From assembly GCA_029204225.1 (NCBI GenBank), contig MU832659.1:1-64000 (forward strand): a stretch of DNA of 64,000 bases. Direction: 5' to 3'. Source of the stretch: Diphasiastrum complanatum (lineage: Eukaryota; Streptophyta; Lycopodiopsida; Lycopodiales; Lycopodiaceae). Of the stretch, positions 10,961 through 21,976 are shown one piece after another. Under the pieces are notes generated by a model, which made no database searches, was not told the DNA's origin, and saw only the letters and a list, made by a program, of their open reading frames with translations. Position 1 is the first letter of the stretch. Each line of letters starts with the position of its first letter. A program made the position numbers and the translations under genes.

Positions 10961-12223
10961 CTATTTCAGGTGAGATCCCTTTCATTTCTGTATAATTCCA
11001 TGCAAATACATCCTTGTATTTGCAAAGTAATGTTTTCAGATCAGAAAGTTGGGCTAATGACAGATGTGCACCAACATGAACTATTCGATCTATCTCCTCG
11101 CCAGGATCTTTAAGGTTTAGTGGAATTGTTTTAGCAGGTCCTTCAAAGGAGTTGGAACTTGGTGTAGGTTTCCGATGTGGCTGTGGTAACTGGATAACAA
11201 CGTCATCCAGTGTGAATTCTTTGAACTTCTGTGGAAGATCAAAAGGTGGTTCCACAAAGTTTTCTGGGACTTTGGGAATAATGTGAGGTGAGGCACTACT
11301 AGAGGTGGAAGCTTGGTCTGATTGTTTGGTTTCTGTCCCTTTAGACAAGGGCTTGATTGGCTGTTTAAGCTTCTCACGCATCTGTTTTTGATGCTCGGTT
11401 AATTTTGTATCAATAATTTGTGTTTTTTGTAACCGAGGGTTTTGTGGGTTTTTGGTGGGCGGTGTTGGTGCCTCACTTATCATATCATCGTCGATTGTAT
11501 CCCAGACTTCGTCGGGATACACATCCCATGTATATTCTTTGGGTTTGGGCCTGTATGCTTTTGTGTTGGGTACCTTGGATGTCAGTTGGATGTGAGCCAA
11601 CGGTCCTGGGGTCTTGATCTCTTGAGAAATTAATTTTGGCGGATGAGGTTGTGCATCTAGATATAGGAGTACATGTTCATCCGTCATTTCTACATCATGC
11701 ATGGAAAGAATATCTTCTTTTGAAACATGGGCGGTAGAGATACTAGGTTCTCCTAGACACCATGCTATAGGAATCGGGTCAATCATTAGAAGGGGAATGA
11801 TGGGTGTGTGGCTAGTGCATGACTCCAATTGATTATGTCCATGGATCTTGTATAGTGGCCTTTTGGTTGGATCGGGACGCTATCTGATTCATCATATGTT
11901 GTGGATGACCAATCATCGTATACCTTGGCAGGCTTGGCATGGCCTGTTGAGTCAATCGTGACTCGTTTATCGTGGTTACCAAAGGTAGTTTTGCTATGCT
12001 TCCAATCTTGGACAACACCTGCCATCTGGAGCCAGGGTGTACCAAGAAGGAGTTTATATGTATTGGCATCTTCTGGTAAATCTAAGATGACACAATCTAT
12101 CACAAATTTGACACCTACTATTCGAACTTTTATATGTGACAAATGACCAACAGGGTCGGTAACTCGTTGATCAGCCATGAGAAGTTTATATCGTGGTTGA
12201 TCGAGGGACTTTCTATCAAGCAA
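10961..12223 (-). pseudogene. Gypsy element 1 protease remnant and protease-RT linker
   Basis: The ORF 11786-12223 carries the second half of a gypsy retropepsin (YKLLMADQRVTDPVGHL, FVIDCVILDLPEDANTYKLLLGTPWL). The catalytic D-[ST]-G part is absent: the gag sequence ends at FIKRFKPF and runs straight into the protease body, implying an internal deletion that also removed the zinc knuckle. A Pro/Lys-rich linker (10869-11828) leads to the RT N-terminus (CKYKDVFAWNYTEMKGI), with a stop before the first RT motif. Confidence 0.8.
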
Positions 12224-12806
12224 AATGGCTTGAAACGTTTGATGAAGGCCTCCTTCAAGAGTGACCAGTCACATTTATCCTCACGATCAAGGTTAAAAAA
12301 CCATTCTTGTGCGCGATCGATCATGGTCATCGAGAAGAGTTGTACCATGGCGTCTAGTGATGTCTCGCCATAGACATCACATGCATTCTCAAAGACTCGA
12401 AGAAATCTTTGAGGATCAGTGTTGTCATCGTACTTAGGTAAATCTAGCTTTGGGGTACGTTTTTCAGTACGTGGAACATTATTTGCAAAAGCTTCGTTTA
12501 AGTAAGCTCGTGCATGTGAAGATTTGGCAGCATGAAAATGTGGTCGTTTGCAAAAGCTCCGTTTAAGTAAGCTCGTGCATGTGAAGATTCGGCAGCATGA
12601 AAATGTGGTCGTTCATATGGAGCTTCATAATGCATGGGTTCCCATCCGTCGAATGGGTTGGTGGATGGCTCTTGGACTTGGGATTTCATCCTGGAATATC
12701 TATTAAATCGAGCTTGTTCAGTGGATGGGGAGACCATCTTTGGTGGATAGTCCTCTGTGGAATTCAGATCATAAGGTCGATCCATAACAAGTTTAGAGAA
12801 CCTTAG
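12130..12806 (-). pseudogene. Gypsy element 1 gag
   Basis: The gag core of plant gypsy elements is visible: PKLDLPKYDDNTDPQRFLRV, YGETSLDAMVQLFS, then MIDRAQEWFFNL and WSLLKEAFIKRFKPF. Gag forms the capsid that packages element RNA. The start at 12785 (MDRPYDLNSTEDYPP) is a plausible but unproven initiator. A 61-62-bp tandem duplication (12482-12604) and frame changes disrupt it, and the C-terminal zinc knuckle is deleted. Confidence 0.8.
12482..12604. repeat. 61-62-bp tandem duplication in gag
   Basis: Two adjacent, nearly identical copies, each containing AAGTAAGCTCGTGCATGTGA and GGCAGCATGAAAATGTGG. Confidence 0.92.
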
Positions 12807-13089
12807 GAGTTTTGAAATAGGCCTCTTGGACTCGTTGGGAATGTGATCGCTAAGGTTGTAATGCGGTCGTTACGACCCAAAGTAGATGGAGACTCGTGTA
12901 GTTGCTATCAGTTACGACAATGCAGCTTGTGGATCATGTGGATTGTCAGATAGATAGTCGATTCAAGCTTTGGATTGGATGTATGTCGTGCTCGTTAGTT
13001 CTTATCGTCGTTGGAAAATTCTGTAGTCTATCGCGGATCTGGTCCGGCTGAAATTGTGAGTAAACCCTTCTGTCGTGATTGGACGCAGA

Positions 13090-13363
13090 TCCTTTGGTCG
13101 AGAGATGAGCAAATCTTGTCAGTCGAGATGTAACGGAGGTCGTCGGTCGAGATGTAATGGAGGCCGTCGGTCGAGATTTAACTGAAAGTTGTCGGTCCAG
13201 ATTCAACTGAAAGCTGTCAGTCGAGATTCGATAAAAAAGGCATCGGTTGAGATGTGAGCAGTGGGCTCCGGTTGAGATATTGAGTAAGTGTTTCGGTTGA
13301 GAGCTGAACAATAGCTTCGGTTGAGATGGGAGCAAATGCGTCGGTTGAGGTGTAACTCAAGAC
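13090..13363. repeat. 24-25-bp tandem array C
   Basis: About eleven diverged copies of the same GTCGGT(T/C)GAGAT core as arrays A and B. It is located in the leader between the primer site and gag. Confidence 0.88.
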
Positions 13364-13591
13364 ATGGTAGGATTTTTGTGTAGTGGCTCGGTTGGGAGTT
13401 TGTGTGTAGCGGTTTGGTCCAGACGAGGATCGTGGCTCGACTTGGTAAGGAGCGTGAAGCGTCGGTCGAGAACTGAGCTACACGCTGCTCAGGACCAAAG
13501 TGGTGAGCGCTGTAATGAATGTGTGGGATTCCTTAGAGCGATGGTCTTGCCACACAGATCGAAATGGTGTGGCTCGGTTTACTGTCTGTAT

Positions 13592-13609
13592 AGCTGTGGA
13601 ATGGCGCCA
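13592..13609 (-). other. Primer binding site of gypsy element 1
   Basis: The minus strand reads TGGCGCCATTCCACAGCT two bases after the LTR end. TGGCGCC is the primer-site start typical of plant Athila-like gypsy elements. Confidence 0.75.
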
Positions 13610-13611
13610 AA

Positions 13612-14728
13612 TGTTCATAGATTCCACTGAATCTGTGAACATGGCTTTTTCTTTTCTTCTTTTCCGTTCTTTCTTCGTTCTTCTATAGTTACGGGTCTTA
13701 CGGTTTTGAACTTCTTATTAGAATGGTTTCTAGCAGAAGTGTCTTCTCATATCACAGTGAGTATTCCCTAGCCTGTCAAAGGGGAGAGTCGGATTCGATA
13801 CTCAGCTACATGCATAAACAAGCCATGCAACCAGTCCTAGTTCAGGAGGATCAACGTTCTGGATCAGGGAGCGGTTCTACAAACTGTCTACCAAATAAAA
13901 AACAAACAAGAACAAGATTAAACTACTCAACCAAGAAACAATAAACAAGAATACTAAATTTCTAACAACATTCTAACAGTCCAAGAATCAAGAAACACCC
14001 ATTTCTTGATGCTTAGAATGCCCAAGAACAATCAAGAACTGGAATGTAAGAAAATATGCAAGATCTACACCACACTTCCAACCTATTTAGTTTACTTGAA
14101 TGCTGATTCCTACCTCATTCCACAAACAAGAAATAAATTCTAATCCACAACAAAGCAAGAGAGAAAACAAGAAGCTAGTTATTCCACAACACAAAGGAAA
14201 ACAAGCTTGCTCATAGAAACTTCACTCAAGAACATTGCCATGAACAAGGAGCTTAGCAATCATCAAGAATTTGTGGAGGATCTTCTTTATTTGCTCAAGA
14301 GAACCTTACAATACATTCAAAAAGCTCCCTCACAAGAGAGGGGGGCCCTTAAATAAGCAAGAAGGCTACCCATGTGGAGCCCAAGTGGCAATTCCACCAA
14401 AATAGAAATTACATGTGGAATTTGCCCTTCCACTAAAGGTCACCATCAAAAGGTGGCTCACTCTAACTAATTTAAGGGGGGTCTACATTTATTTACAATG
14501 CCTAGGAAGTATTACTAGCTCCTACATGGTCGTTCCTTCTTTGGAATACACCATGTAGGCTCTCATAGATAATCCAATGTTGTCCTAGCTAGTAATTTCT
14601 CGGCTCTCATGCTCGGCTCTCAGCTTCTTCTGCTCTCCTCCTTTTGAGACCTCCTCGATCATGGGTGAGAGATGTTCTGTGTCTTCAGCTTGACTCGGCA
14701 TCTGGGGATTCTCTGGAATCTGCCAACA
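13612..14728 (-). mobile_element. 5' LTR of gypsy element 1 (family C)
   Basis: A 1,117-bp minus-strand LTR starts TGTTGGCAGATTCC (14728) and ends GAATCTATGAACA (13612), giving TGTT/AACA ends, with the primer site two bases beyond. A second copy starts at 63312 on the plus strand and aligns over its visible part (shared blocks: CTAGCTAGGA, ATGTAGGAGCTAGTA, GAGGGAGCTTT, TGTGGATTA). The matching 3' LTR is not found left of the accessory ORF. Confidence 0.82.
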
Positions 14729-15400
14729 ATGATAGATCCAATGGTCACAAGACTGACCCTGTGAGGAAGAGGAGGCGAGGGAGGCATCAGTGGATTGGGA
14801 AATGGGTAGTTCAGTGCGAATTGTAGCGGGGTGTGGAAGCACAACTGAAGATGTCTGCCTAGTGCGAGGTCAGTTAGCGAAAGGCGAGTCGGGAATAACG
14901 ACTTTGCTGCACACACAACGACGACTATGAGAACTGGATGTCTGGTGTGAGGACTCAACACACGTGCCTTCATACACAGATAGCACGACATCATCAACAA
15001 ATCTATGGATTCTATTATCAAGGTAGGAGACAGAAAGGAGGGACATAAGTGGGTCGGCCGCAAACTGTTGTTTGGTATTGCTTTTAATGGCCAGCTTGAG
15101 CTCACCAAAGATGGTCTTGAACCAGTTGTAGGGTTCTAGTGGCTGGCTATCAAACTTGTGATTGGATTCTACTATGCGATGCAGAATCTGAGAAGAGATG
15201 CGCTCCTTCCTAATGTTGTCAACCATCATGAAGTTATTCAGTAGTTGTGCAGTGGCATGGATAACAAACAGGATCGCGGATGCATTCTAACAAGTAGTCA
15301 TCATTTGTCCAGTACAGTTCATCAGAGGTGTCCATAAAAGATTTTATGACACTCTTGGCCTAACTCAAAAATAGGTATCATCTCTAGAAAGGAACCTTCG
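14729..15400 (-). pseudogene. Unidentified retroelement-like ORF
   Basis: Minus-strand frames give MMVDNIRKERISSQILHRIV, then PYNWFKTIFGELKLAIKSN and LDNRIHRFVDDVVLSVYEG (14870-15229). One frameshift upstream, a related frame (about 15240-15400) contains SFMDTSDELYWTNDDYLLEC. It lies outside the gypsy 5' LTR. I do not recognise the family; the broken frame and setting suggest a transposon ORF remnant. Confidence 0.35.
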
Positions 15401-15789
15401 CCCAATTCAGTATAGAGAAATCTGAGGTGGATGTATGATCTGAAATCTCGATGAAAGTTTCTAAGTCTGTATATACAAATTATGACCCAAAAAGTGATTT
15501 TCTAAGTCATTTTTCATCAAAAATTATTTTTTGAACCTCTTTTTCCACTCTGATGACTTTTCTAACTTTTGCTCATGATTCTTCTTCTTTTTTCTGTCTT
15601 TTTCTAAAGAAAAGAAAAAATCACTCAAGTAATAAAAAACAAGAAAATTGTAAAATAATCAAAATAAAACCGATAAGGTGTTGGATCATTCTAGTTGAAC
15701 TGGCTGATCTAGCTGCCAAAACAAGTGTAGTCGACTGCCGAGCATGAAGACAAAATGGTATGTACTTGGGATTCCTTGTAAATCTGCAT
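15401..15789. other. AT-rich non-coding stretch
   Basis: No ORF with family features and no repeat structure seen before the minisatellite begins. Confidence 0.4.
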
Positions 15790-16145
15790 ATTGTTGTCTG
15801 TGTGGAATCTCGTGTAAAAATACAATGTCGCATTTTTCGCTTTTGTCATCTGTCGGGAATTGCATGTAAAAATGTAGTGTCACATTTTCACTTTTGTCGC
15901 CTGTCAAGAATTGCATGTAATAATGCAGAGTCGTATTTTTCGCTTTTGTCGCTTGTTAGAAATTACATGTAAAAATGCAGAGTCGCATTTTCGCTTTTGT
16001 CGCCTGTCAGGAATTGCATGTAAAAATGCAGAGTCGCAATTTTTGTTTTTGTTGCCTGTCAGGAATTGCATGTAAAAATGCAGAGTCGCATTTTCGCTTT
16101 TCTCGCCTGTCTAGAATTGTGAGCAAAAATGCAGACTGTTTTGCC
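15790..16145. repeat. 51-bp minisatellite
   Basis: About seven tandem copies of a roughly 51-bp unit containing GAATTGCATGTAAAAATGCA and GTCGCATTTTCGCTTTTGTC. Because 51 is a multiple of 3, all three frames of the plus strand show a 17-residue periodic peptide, which explains the ORFs here without requiring coding. Confidence 0.93.
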
Positions 16146-18498
16146 AACAGTTCTGTAGGATAGTAATGAACAGATCCTCATTACCAGTTGAATTTAAGAA
16201 AAATTCCAACATACAAGGAAGTAGAATGAGGCATTATTGCTTTGAAATCGTTATTACTTCTAATAGGGTAACAGGGTGTTTGGAAGCGTAAGTTGCGGTA
16301 TGGGGGCGAATGATAGCGGAATTGTGTGGAGAAAGCTAGTATTGTGGCGACGGAAGTGCAGTTTGGCGTCATGACTACTCATCATTGGCGACAATATCAT
16401 AGGTGAGAGGTAGGCATGGTATGTCGATTACAGGTGAAAAATTCTTGCGATCAGGTCCAACTCTTGGGGTTCGAACCAACCAACGTCAAGTGGCATTTTG
16501 GGGGAACGCTCTCACAAGTATGATCGGTAGTGGCATTGTCGAGTTAGGTGATAGCTGCATTGACACACACATCTGTAGCTTCGAAATTTCTCATTCGGAG
16601 AGAAATATGGGCTAGCTTGGAGGTACACACATTTTGACGGTCACAGGTGATGGAAGTGCGAGGTGGTGCCAATTGGAAGCCATTGGGCAAGATAGCGAGC
16701 TTGCATTGGACGAACTATGTGTGGGACATGACTGGGATGAAGAACGAGTCAATGATCAAACTTTAGATGCTCTTGGAGAGTAGTAAGTATGATGATTTTG
16801 CGGTTTTGCAGTTGGTAAGTCAATTTTGATCAAGTCAAAGCAGCTGTGGGTAGTGTACCAGGTTTGTCATCAGGGAGATACACTTAAATAGCCTATTCTA
16901 GGTAGTGAAGTCAATTTGTTGTATCAGTATTGCATCAGAGATGCAAATTTCAGTGATGACAAGGTGCAGATCGTTTGGTTTGGGCCATGGAAGATCTCAC
17001 AGGTTCACTTGGAGGGATATTGGCATGCATAGTCATGTGAGGGATTTGATGGTCTATTGTGAGTTAACCCATGATGCCATGTAGGATAATTAATGAGTTA
17101 ATCAATCCTAATTAGCAAATATGTTTAGGCAAGGAGGAGGTCTTTTTTGAGTTCAAAAAGGGCCCCGATGAATGATCTTTATGTTGTAACATGTTCACTT
17201 TATAATATAAGATTTTAGTGTAGTGTAAAGGATTATCATTCCCACAATGATAGATAATTTAGATTTATTATAAGGCTTTATATATATTTCTATATGAAAA
17301 CTTGGTTATGCTCAGATATTCAACAGAACATACAACCAGTACTATTTTTTTGCAGTACAAAGTTACAATGAACAAATCGACTTTTTAGAGTTTCAGACAG
17401 CTCTACTGAAATACTCAAACTATTTAATGATTACAGAAGTTCGAATAAGTCGTGTCTATTGACATATGATATACTCTTTATCAAAATTAATCGACCAAAA
17501 GTGTTGTTGAATTCTGTTCTAGTTAATTTAATAGAGTTCTTTCCCACATTAGAATTCTAGACAAACTTAATTATTTGACGATGAACTATATTTTCAATCA
17601 TTTGAGAATGTTACTCTTTTCCAAACAGGTGCTAAATTTTCTATACCAAATTTGAAGACACGAAACTCTGTCAAAATCAATATGAAAAATAGACTGACTT
17701 TAGACTTCTATTACATTAGGTTAAATTATCTGATATGTCACTTCAGAATTATAAGTGATTGAATGATAGCTTACTATTGAGCAATTTGAATAAGTTAGAT
17801 TTTAGACAATGAGCAATGCTTAAATCCTTGTACAATAGAAAGAAGTAAAACATGGATCAGAGTACACATATTTGATTATCCTTCTATTGTGCACGACAAA
17901 AATTGATAAGATTAAAATTACGAATACTCTTTAACGAAAGACCAATTGTGAAGATGTGAAACTCTTGATCCCTAAATTAGTCTTTGAATGAAGTACATAT
18001 AGTAGAAGTCTGTAAACCAACGCATTTTTAGAGAATAGATTGTGTCGTTTTCTTCATCATGTGTGTCAAATCTAATCCAATATGGTAATGACATTACATT
18101 TGCTTAGTTGTCTATCTGCCATGTCATCTTAAACCAATAAGGTGATTACACATGGAAATTTGGGACTCTTGAAAGAGTCGTGAATAAGGTGACTAGTTTT
18201 GAATATCCATTGTTCATATCCATCTAGTTATTAAGGATGTGTCAATTCATGTAGTCTTTGAAGTACATTTGTTCAGCACATGACTTGCCTTTCATTTGAG
18301 TCCTTCCTTTAGTTGGGCTTATGGTTGAGTTTTCATATGTTGAATATTATTGGCCTTTGATGATATATATTGAATAGAATAGTCTTTTAAGATATTTTTT
18401 CATGACGAGTCTTTGGTTTGATATAAATCTGTCTTATAGGAATATAGTCAAATATATTAAATATCTCAAAAAATGTTATGTGATAGAGTATTACAGTT
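16146..18498. other. AT-rich stretch with possible gypsy debris
   Basis: At about 16740-17080 plus-strand frames contain a segment around LLYQYCIRDANFSDDKVQIV and WFGPWKISQVHLEGYW, which loosely resembles the C-terminal region of a gypsy integrase, followed near 17130 by a purine-rich run. This is weak. From 17.2 to 18.4 kb there are no meaningful ORFs. Confidence 0.3.
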
Positions 18499-18840
18499 TT
18501 GAATGTAAGAGCAGCTTGGGAGAGTAAACAACATAACATCACTCTTCTAATCCAGCACAAATTGTACACAATAGAAACTGGAGTGATAGATGGAGAATCG
18601 AGTGTAAATTTCATCTCTACTACTTTGTACAAGAAATGGGATCTACAAGGCCTAAAACTTGTCCAGTTTGCCATCAAACTAGATGATCAATCATCTGTGT
18701 GGCCAAAGGGAATTGTAGACAACATGCCAATCAAGATAGGTACAATTTATCATCACATTTGTTGTAATGGATATTCATAAAACACCCACTACATATCAGA
18801 TTTTGTTCATTACGAGTTGCACAAGTAGTTCACAATTGGA
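18499..18840 (+). pseudogene. Gypsy retropepsin fragment (+)
   Basis: The plus-strand ORF has the layout of a plant gypsy aspartic protease: VIDGESSVNFISTTLYKKW (active-site region; DGES in place of the usual DGGS- or DSG-type motif), then LDDQSSVWPKGIVDNMPIKI. It stops soon after. No RT follows; instead an oppositely oriented protease remnant lies 300-700 bp downstream. Retropepsins cleave the gag-pol polyprotein, but this copy is an isolated relic. Confidence 0.75.
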
Positions 18841-19099
18841 GAACCAGCAAAATCACCTTTTGAGAATAGAGAACCATCCACATGAGCGGTGAAACCTATA
18901 GAATCCATAGTTATTGATGATTCATCCACAACGGACCATGGTATTGATCACCCAAGAGCTACAATGGGAGATCATCATGATTCACAAACTGATATCATTT
19001 TGTGGACAAATGCATTAGCAACAATCGACTACATAGCTAGGCATACATGCCATCAAGATGTAGATTTGAAAACCCAATACGAAGTGCTTGGGATGTGCG

Positions 19100-19496
19100 G
19101 AGCCATGGTCTACCAAGTAGGACTTGGTAATATTGGGAAGATTCGGGTAAGTCTAATACCACAAAGTCTAGCATAAATCTAATTTCAGCTATTTTGGTGT
19201 GCACTTCTTTGGCTAAACCTATGGGTTTTATAATAGATTGATCAAACAGTCGAATTGTAAGGGGTATCCATCATGTGTGTAAATCCCCATGCATGATAAA
19301 GTTTGGAGGAGATTATGTTGACTTGTGATCCTTCATCAACTAAGTTGATTCCTATAGTAACCCAAGATGCGTGATTGGAATTGTCACTTGTTTTGTATCT
19401 TTCTCCCATTCCACTCCTACTTGATATACTAGTACATACGGGGCAACTGTTAAATTTGTTCCCATAAAACAAGGCAACTATGTTTCCGTATGGCAT
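19100..19496 (-). pseudogene. Gypsy retropepsin fragment (-)
   Basis: On the minus strand, INLVDEGSQVNIISSKLYHAW is the active-site block. After a frameshift near 19245, LFDQSIIKPIGLAKEVHTKI and FVVLDLP follow, then VLLGRPWLRTSQA, the classic end of the plant gypsy protease domain. Stops and a frameshift make it a pseudogene. It faces the plus-strand protease fragment at 18499-18840 but is a different copy, with different residues at most positions. Confidence 0.78.
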
Positions 19497-20499
19497 TTGG
19501 CACAGCTATAAGCCATGTAACAAGCTTTCTTAAAGTTCATACACATTTGTATGCTTAGATCACTACAAAGTTTGTAGTATTGCTTTGAACCTTGGAGGCA
19601 TTAAGACGTCACTTGAAATGTAAGGGACCCACTCTCAAGATCCATGAGCTGAAAATGCGTCACCATAGACCCTGATGCATAAAGTGCTAATATTCAAGAG
19701 TCTAGCATGAGCCTTTGGGCTTCTAACCGCAATTCTTTTAACGGGTTGCGGTTAGAGGTACCCAAGTTTCAAGTTGACCAGTTCGAAAGATGGTAACTTG
19801 ATTTTGTGAGCACTGCTAGTTTATACAGAGTATTAAGAGCTGCAAGTTTCATAATCGAACTTAGTTAATTTAAATGTCTTATGTGCTGATTACAAGCCTC
19901 CAGTGGAAAAGTATAATTTCTAGATGATATGCACATGAACAACAAATCAAGCTATCCTCATTGAGATGGAAAATAGATGAAAATCAGTCACCGTTGGATA
20001 CAGTTCTTAGCTTCAGACGGAATTTAGTAATGAACATCGGATAAACTACAGTTTGGTAGCTAATATTCTATTTGAGTATTTCAACTGGCGATCAGATATG
20101 AGAAGAAGATCAAAACTACTGACATACGTGATTTGCTAGACTTGGTTTCTGAACATTGGAAAAAGCCAAGAAAGACCAGCCATAATACTTGACTGATGTT
20201 GATTGTTGGGATCTATAAAGATGAGCTCAAAACGAGGAAGGTCCAGCTAGTTATCTTGCTTTTATAGTGAAGGAAATGTATAATTCGCCAGGTCCTGAGC
20301 GAGTGACTACTTGATACAGTTGTAGAGTATGAATCAACGCAAAATAGAACCTCAAAACATTCCAGCCGACTTCAGAAAATCTCAAGAAAACGCTGGGCCT
20401 TCAGAAAGCTTAAGATATCGTATGAACAGATTAGTCGAATCAATAGAACTAAACTATATCCAGCTTTACTGCCAGTACACACGAGAAAGTAGTGCACAA
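19497..20499. other. Unassigned stretch
   Basis: Only short ORFs without family motifs; no LTR ends or tandem repeats recognised. Confidence 0.4.
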
Positions 20500-20561
20500 C
20501 CGAAACATAATCTGCAACGTTGCTGGTGAGTAGCACGGCGCTTATTCGCAGAGCCGATACT

Positions 20562-20825
20562 TCATGGCAAAGCGTGTAACACCCAAACTGGCATGATTAC
20601 TTGCAGTTTCACTACCGCAGAGGGAGAATAACTTTGAAGGAGAAAATTGATACTTCCGGAAAAAGGTAATACCATAACTCCTCCACTGTGAGATAGGAGT
20701 AATGCATGGATCCTCAGAGCATTAGCATTGTCTCCAAGAGCAGCTGGAGCTAAGTCAGGAGGATTGTAATCGTCATCGTCATCGGAAAGCAACATATTGT
20801 GTTGCTTGCAATTGTCCCTAGCCAT
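20562..20825 (-). CDS. Small acidic hypothetical protein, copy 1
   Basis: An 87-codon frame beginning MARDNCKQHNMLLSDDDDDY, then NPPDLAPAALGDNANAL; the family is not recognised. The paired ORF at 26119-26403 matches without gaps over about the first 57 codons (shared: CKQH, LSDDDDD, NPPD, APAALGDN, LPFSG), then the two diverge in frame. Substitutions between the copies show only a mild third-position excess, so coding constraint is possible but unproven. The frame extends upstream to 20984, but the similarity starts at this Met. A TATA motif lies about 375 bp upstream. There are no membrane segments; the Asp run suggests a soluble acidic protein if it is translated at all. It may instead be one exon, or part of a duplicated non-coding repeat. 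Confidence 0.4.
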   Translation of the reverse strand: MARDNCKQHNMLLSDDDDDYNPPDLAPAALGDNANALRIHALLLSHSGGVMVLPFSGSINFLLQSYSPSAVVKLQVIMPVWVLHALP

Positions 20826-21198
20826 CACTAGGAGCTCACAAACACTCAATGAGAAGCTAACCTTTTGTAATAGTGAGCATACAACTGTGAGCATAGAACG
20901 TTGTAGGAAGGAATAGACGACACAATAGCTCGTATCAAGTTTGCACTTTCCAATCAGGAACACATACCAAAGAGAACAAAACAACCCCAGATCATATCTT
21001 CAACTCAGCTTATGAAAAATATTCCACCAAAATCAGATGCACGGGAGATGCTCTTCACACAAAGACAGTTCGCTCAGCGAGCTGAATAAATCTGAACATA
21101 AAAAATGAGTATGGAAGAAGCGTCAAAACTATGTTAGGGACAAGCACAAAAGACACCGAAGCCTAAGGTGTGAAGAATCTGCGCTGCTGGGTGAGCAG

Positions 21199-21205
21199 TT
21201 ATATA
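21199..21205 (-). promoter_or_regulatory. TATA box of left copy
   Basis: The minus strand reads GCTGCTGCTATATAACTGC. The equivalent position of the right copy has GCTGCTGCTTATAAAACC, so the TATA element and the GCTGCTGCT before it are conserved between copies. Confidence 0.5.
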
Positions 21206-21801
21206 GCAGCAGCAAAAGTAGTGATAAGAGGCAATAGTAGCAGCAGATTGGATAGTGTATAAACGTGGAAGAGAGCTTAAGGATAGTGATCACCGATCAG
21301 TGACATAATTCCAAGGAGGAGCGGGAGGCAGCGTGGAGTGTAACAACTGTACACGAGCAAAAGCGAGGGGGGCACGCTCTACCACAAGCCTGCATGCTAA
21401 TGCTGCGAGCACCTGCACTCTCATATCATCTCTCAGCCTCTCGCTCTCTCTCACCTCACTTGAACTCTCTCTTCCTCCCTTCTTTTTGCTGCACATTCTT
21501 ATCCTAATGGATACTTTGTGCATATTCTACAAATTAAAAAGCACAATATGCATCTCTTTTTTTGTTTTTTTTTTTAAATCACAAATTGTTGTCCATTTCA
21601 GCCTGTGCGCAGGCCTGCCACGTGTTAACATCAGAGTGAGGCATAAAAAGTCAAACTGCTCATTATGCTTCGTAATGAGCATGTAAAAATTTTCAAAGTA
21701 TCCACACAAAAGAATGGCAAGGGAATAGGCCATTTTGCTCCATAAGGATTATCAAAAAAAATTTAGGTGAGGCATAAAGTATTTACTATTAAGGACCCTA
21801 G

Positions 21802-21976
21802 ACGGGAGAGTGTATTCCACACCACCAGTGCCATGGCAGTGATGGTGGTCCACAAATGTAAGGGTGGGCAATGATATCATTGTTTAAAAAAAAGAGTGCT
21901 ATCTCCATTAGATAGGCACTACACCACTATCATTGCCCATCTCCATTAGATAGGCACTACACCACTCCCATGGCAG
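21802..21976. repeat. Palindromic foldback with internal tandem duplication
   Basis: Contains self-complementary blocks (CCACCAGTGCCATGGCAGTG; GGGCAATGAT pairing with ATCATTGCCC) and two adjacent copies of CATTAGATAGGCACTACACC. This fits a MITE-like element. Its boundaries are uncertain. Confidence 0.5.

Larger units (their letters stand above)
20500..21470 (-). repeat. Inverted gene-like unit, left copy
   Basis: Read on the minus strand this aligns with 25420-26450 on the plus strand: the upstream block GAGTGCAGGTGCTCG, ATGCAGGCTTGTGG and AGAGCGTGCC, a TATA region, a TTGTCCCTA block, and the short acidic ORF. The two copies point away from each other with about 4 kb between them. The end points are approximate. 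Confidence 0.75.

Noticed and set aside
16470-16500. GGTTCGAACC as a pol III B box
   Set aside because: No A box or tRNA-like stems around it; palindromic sequence that can occur by chance.
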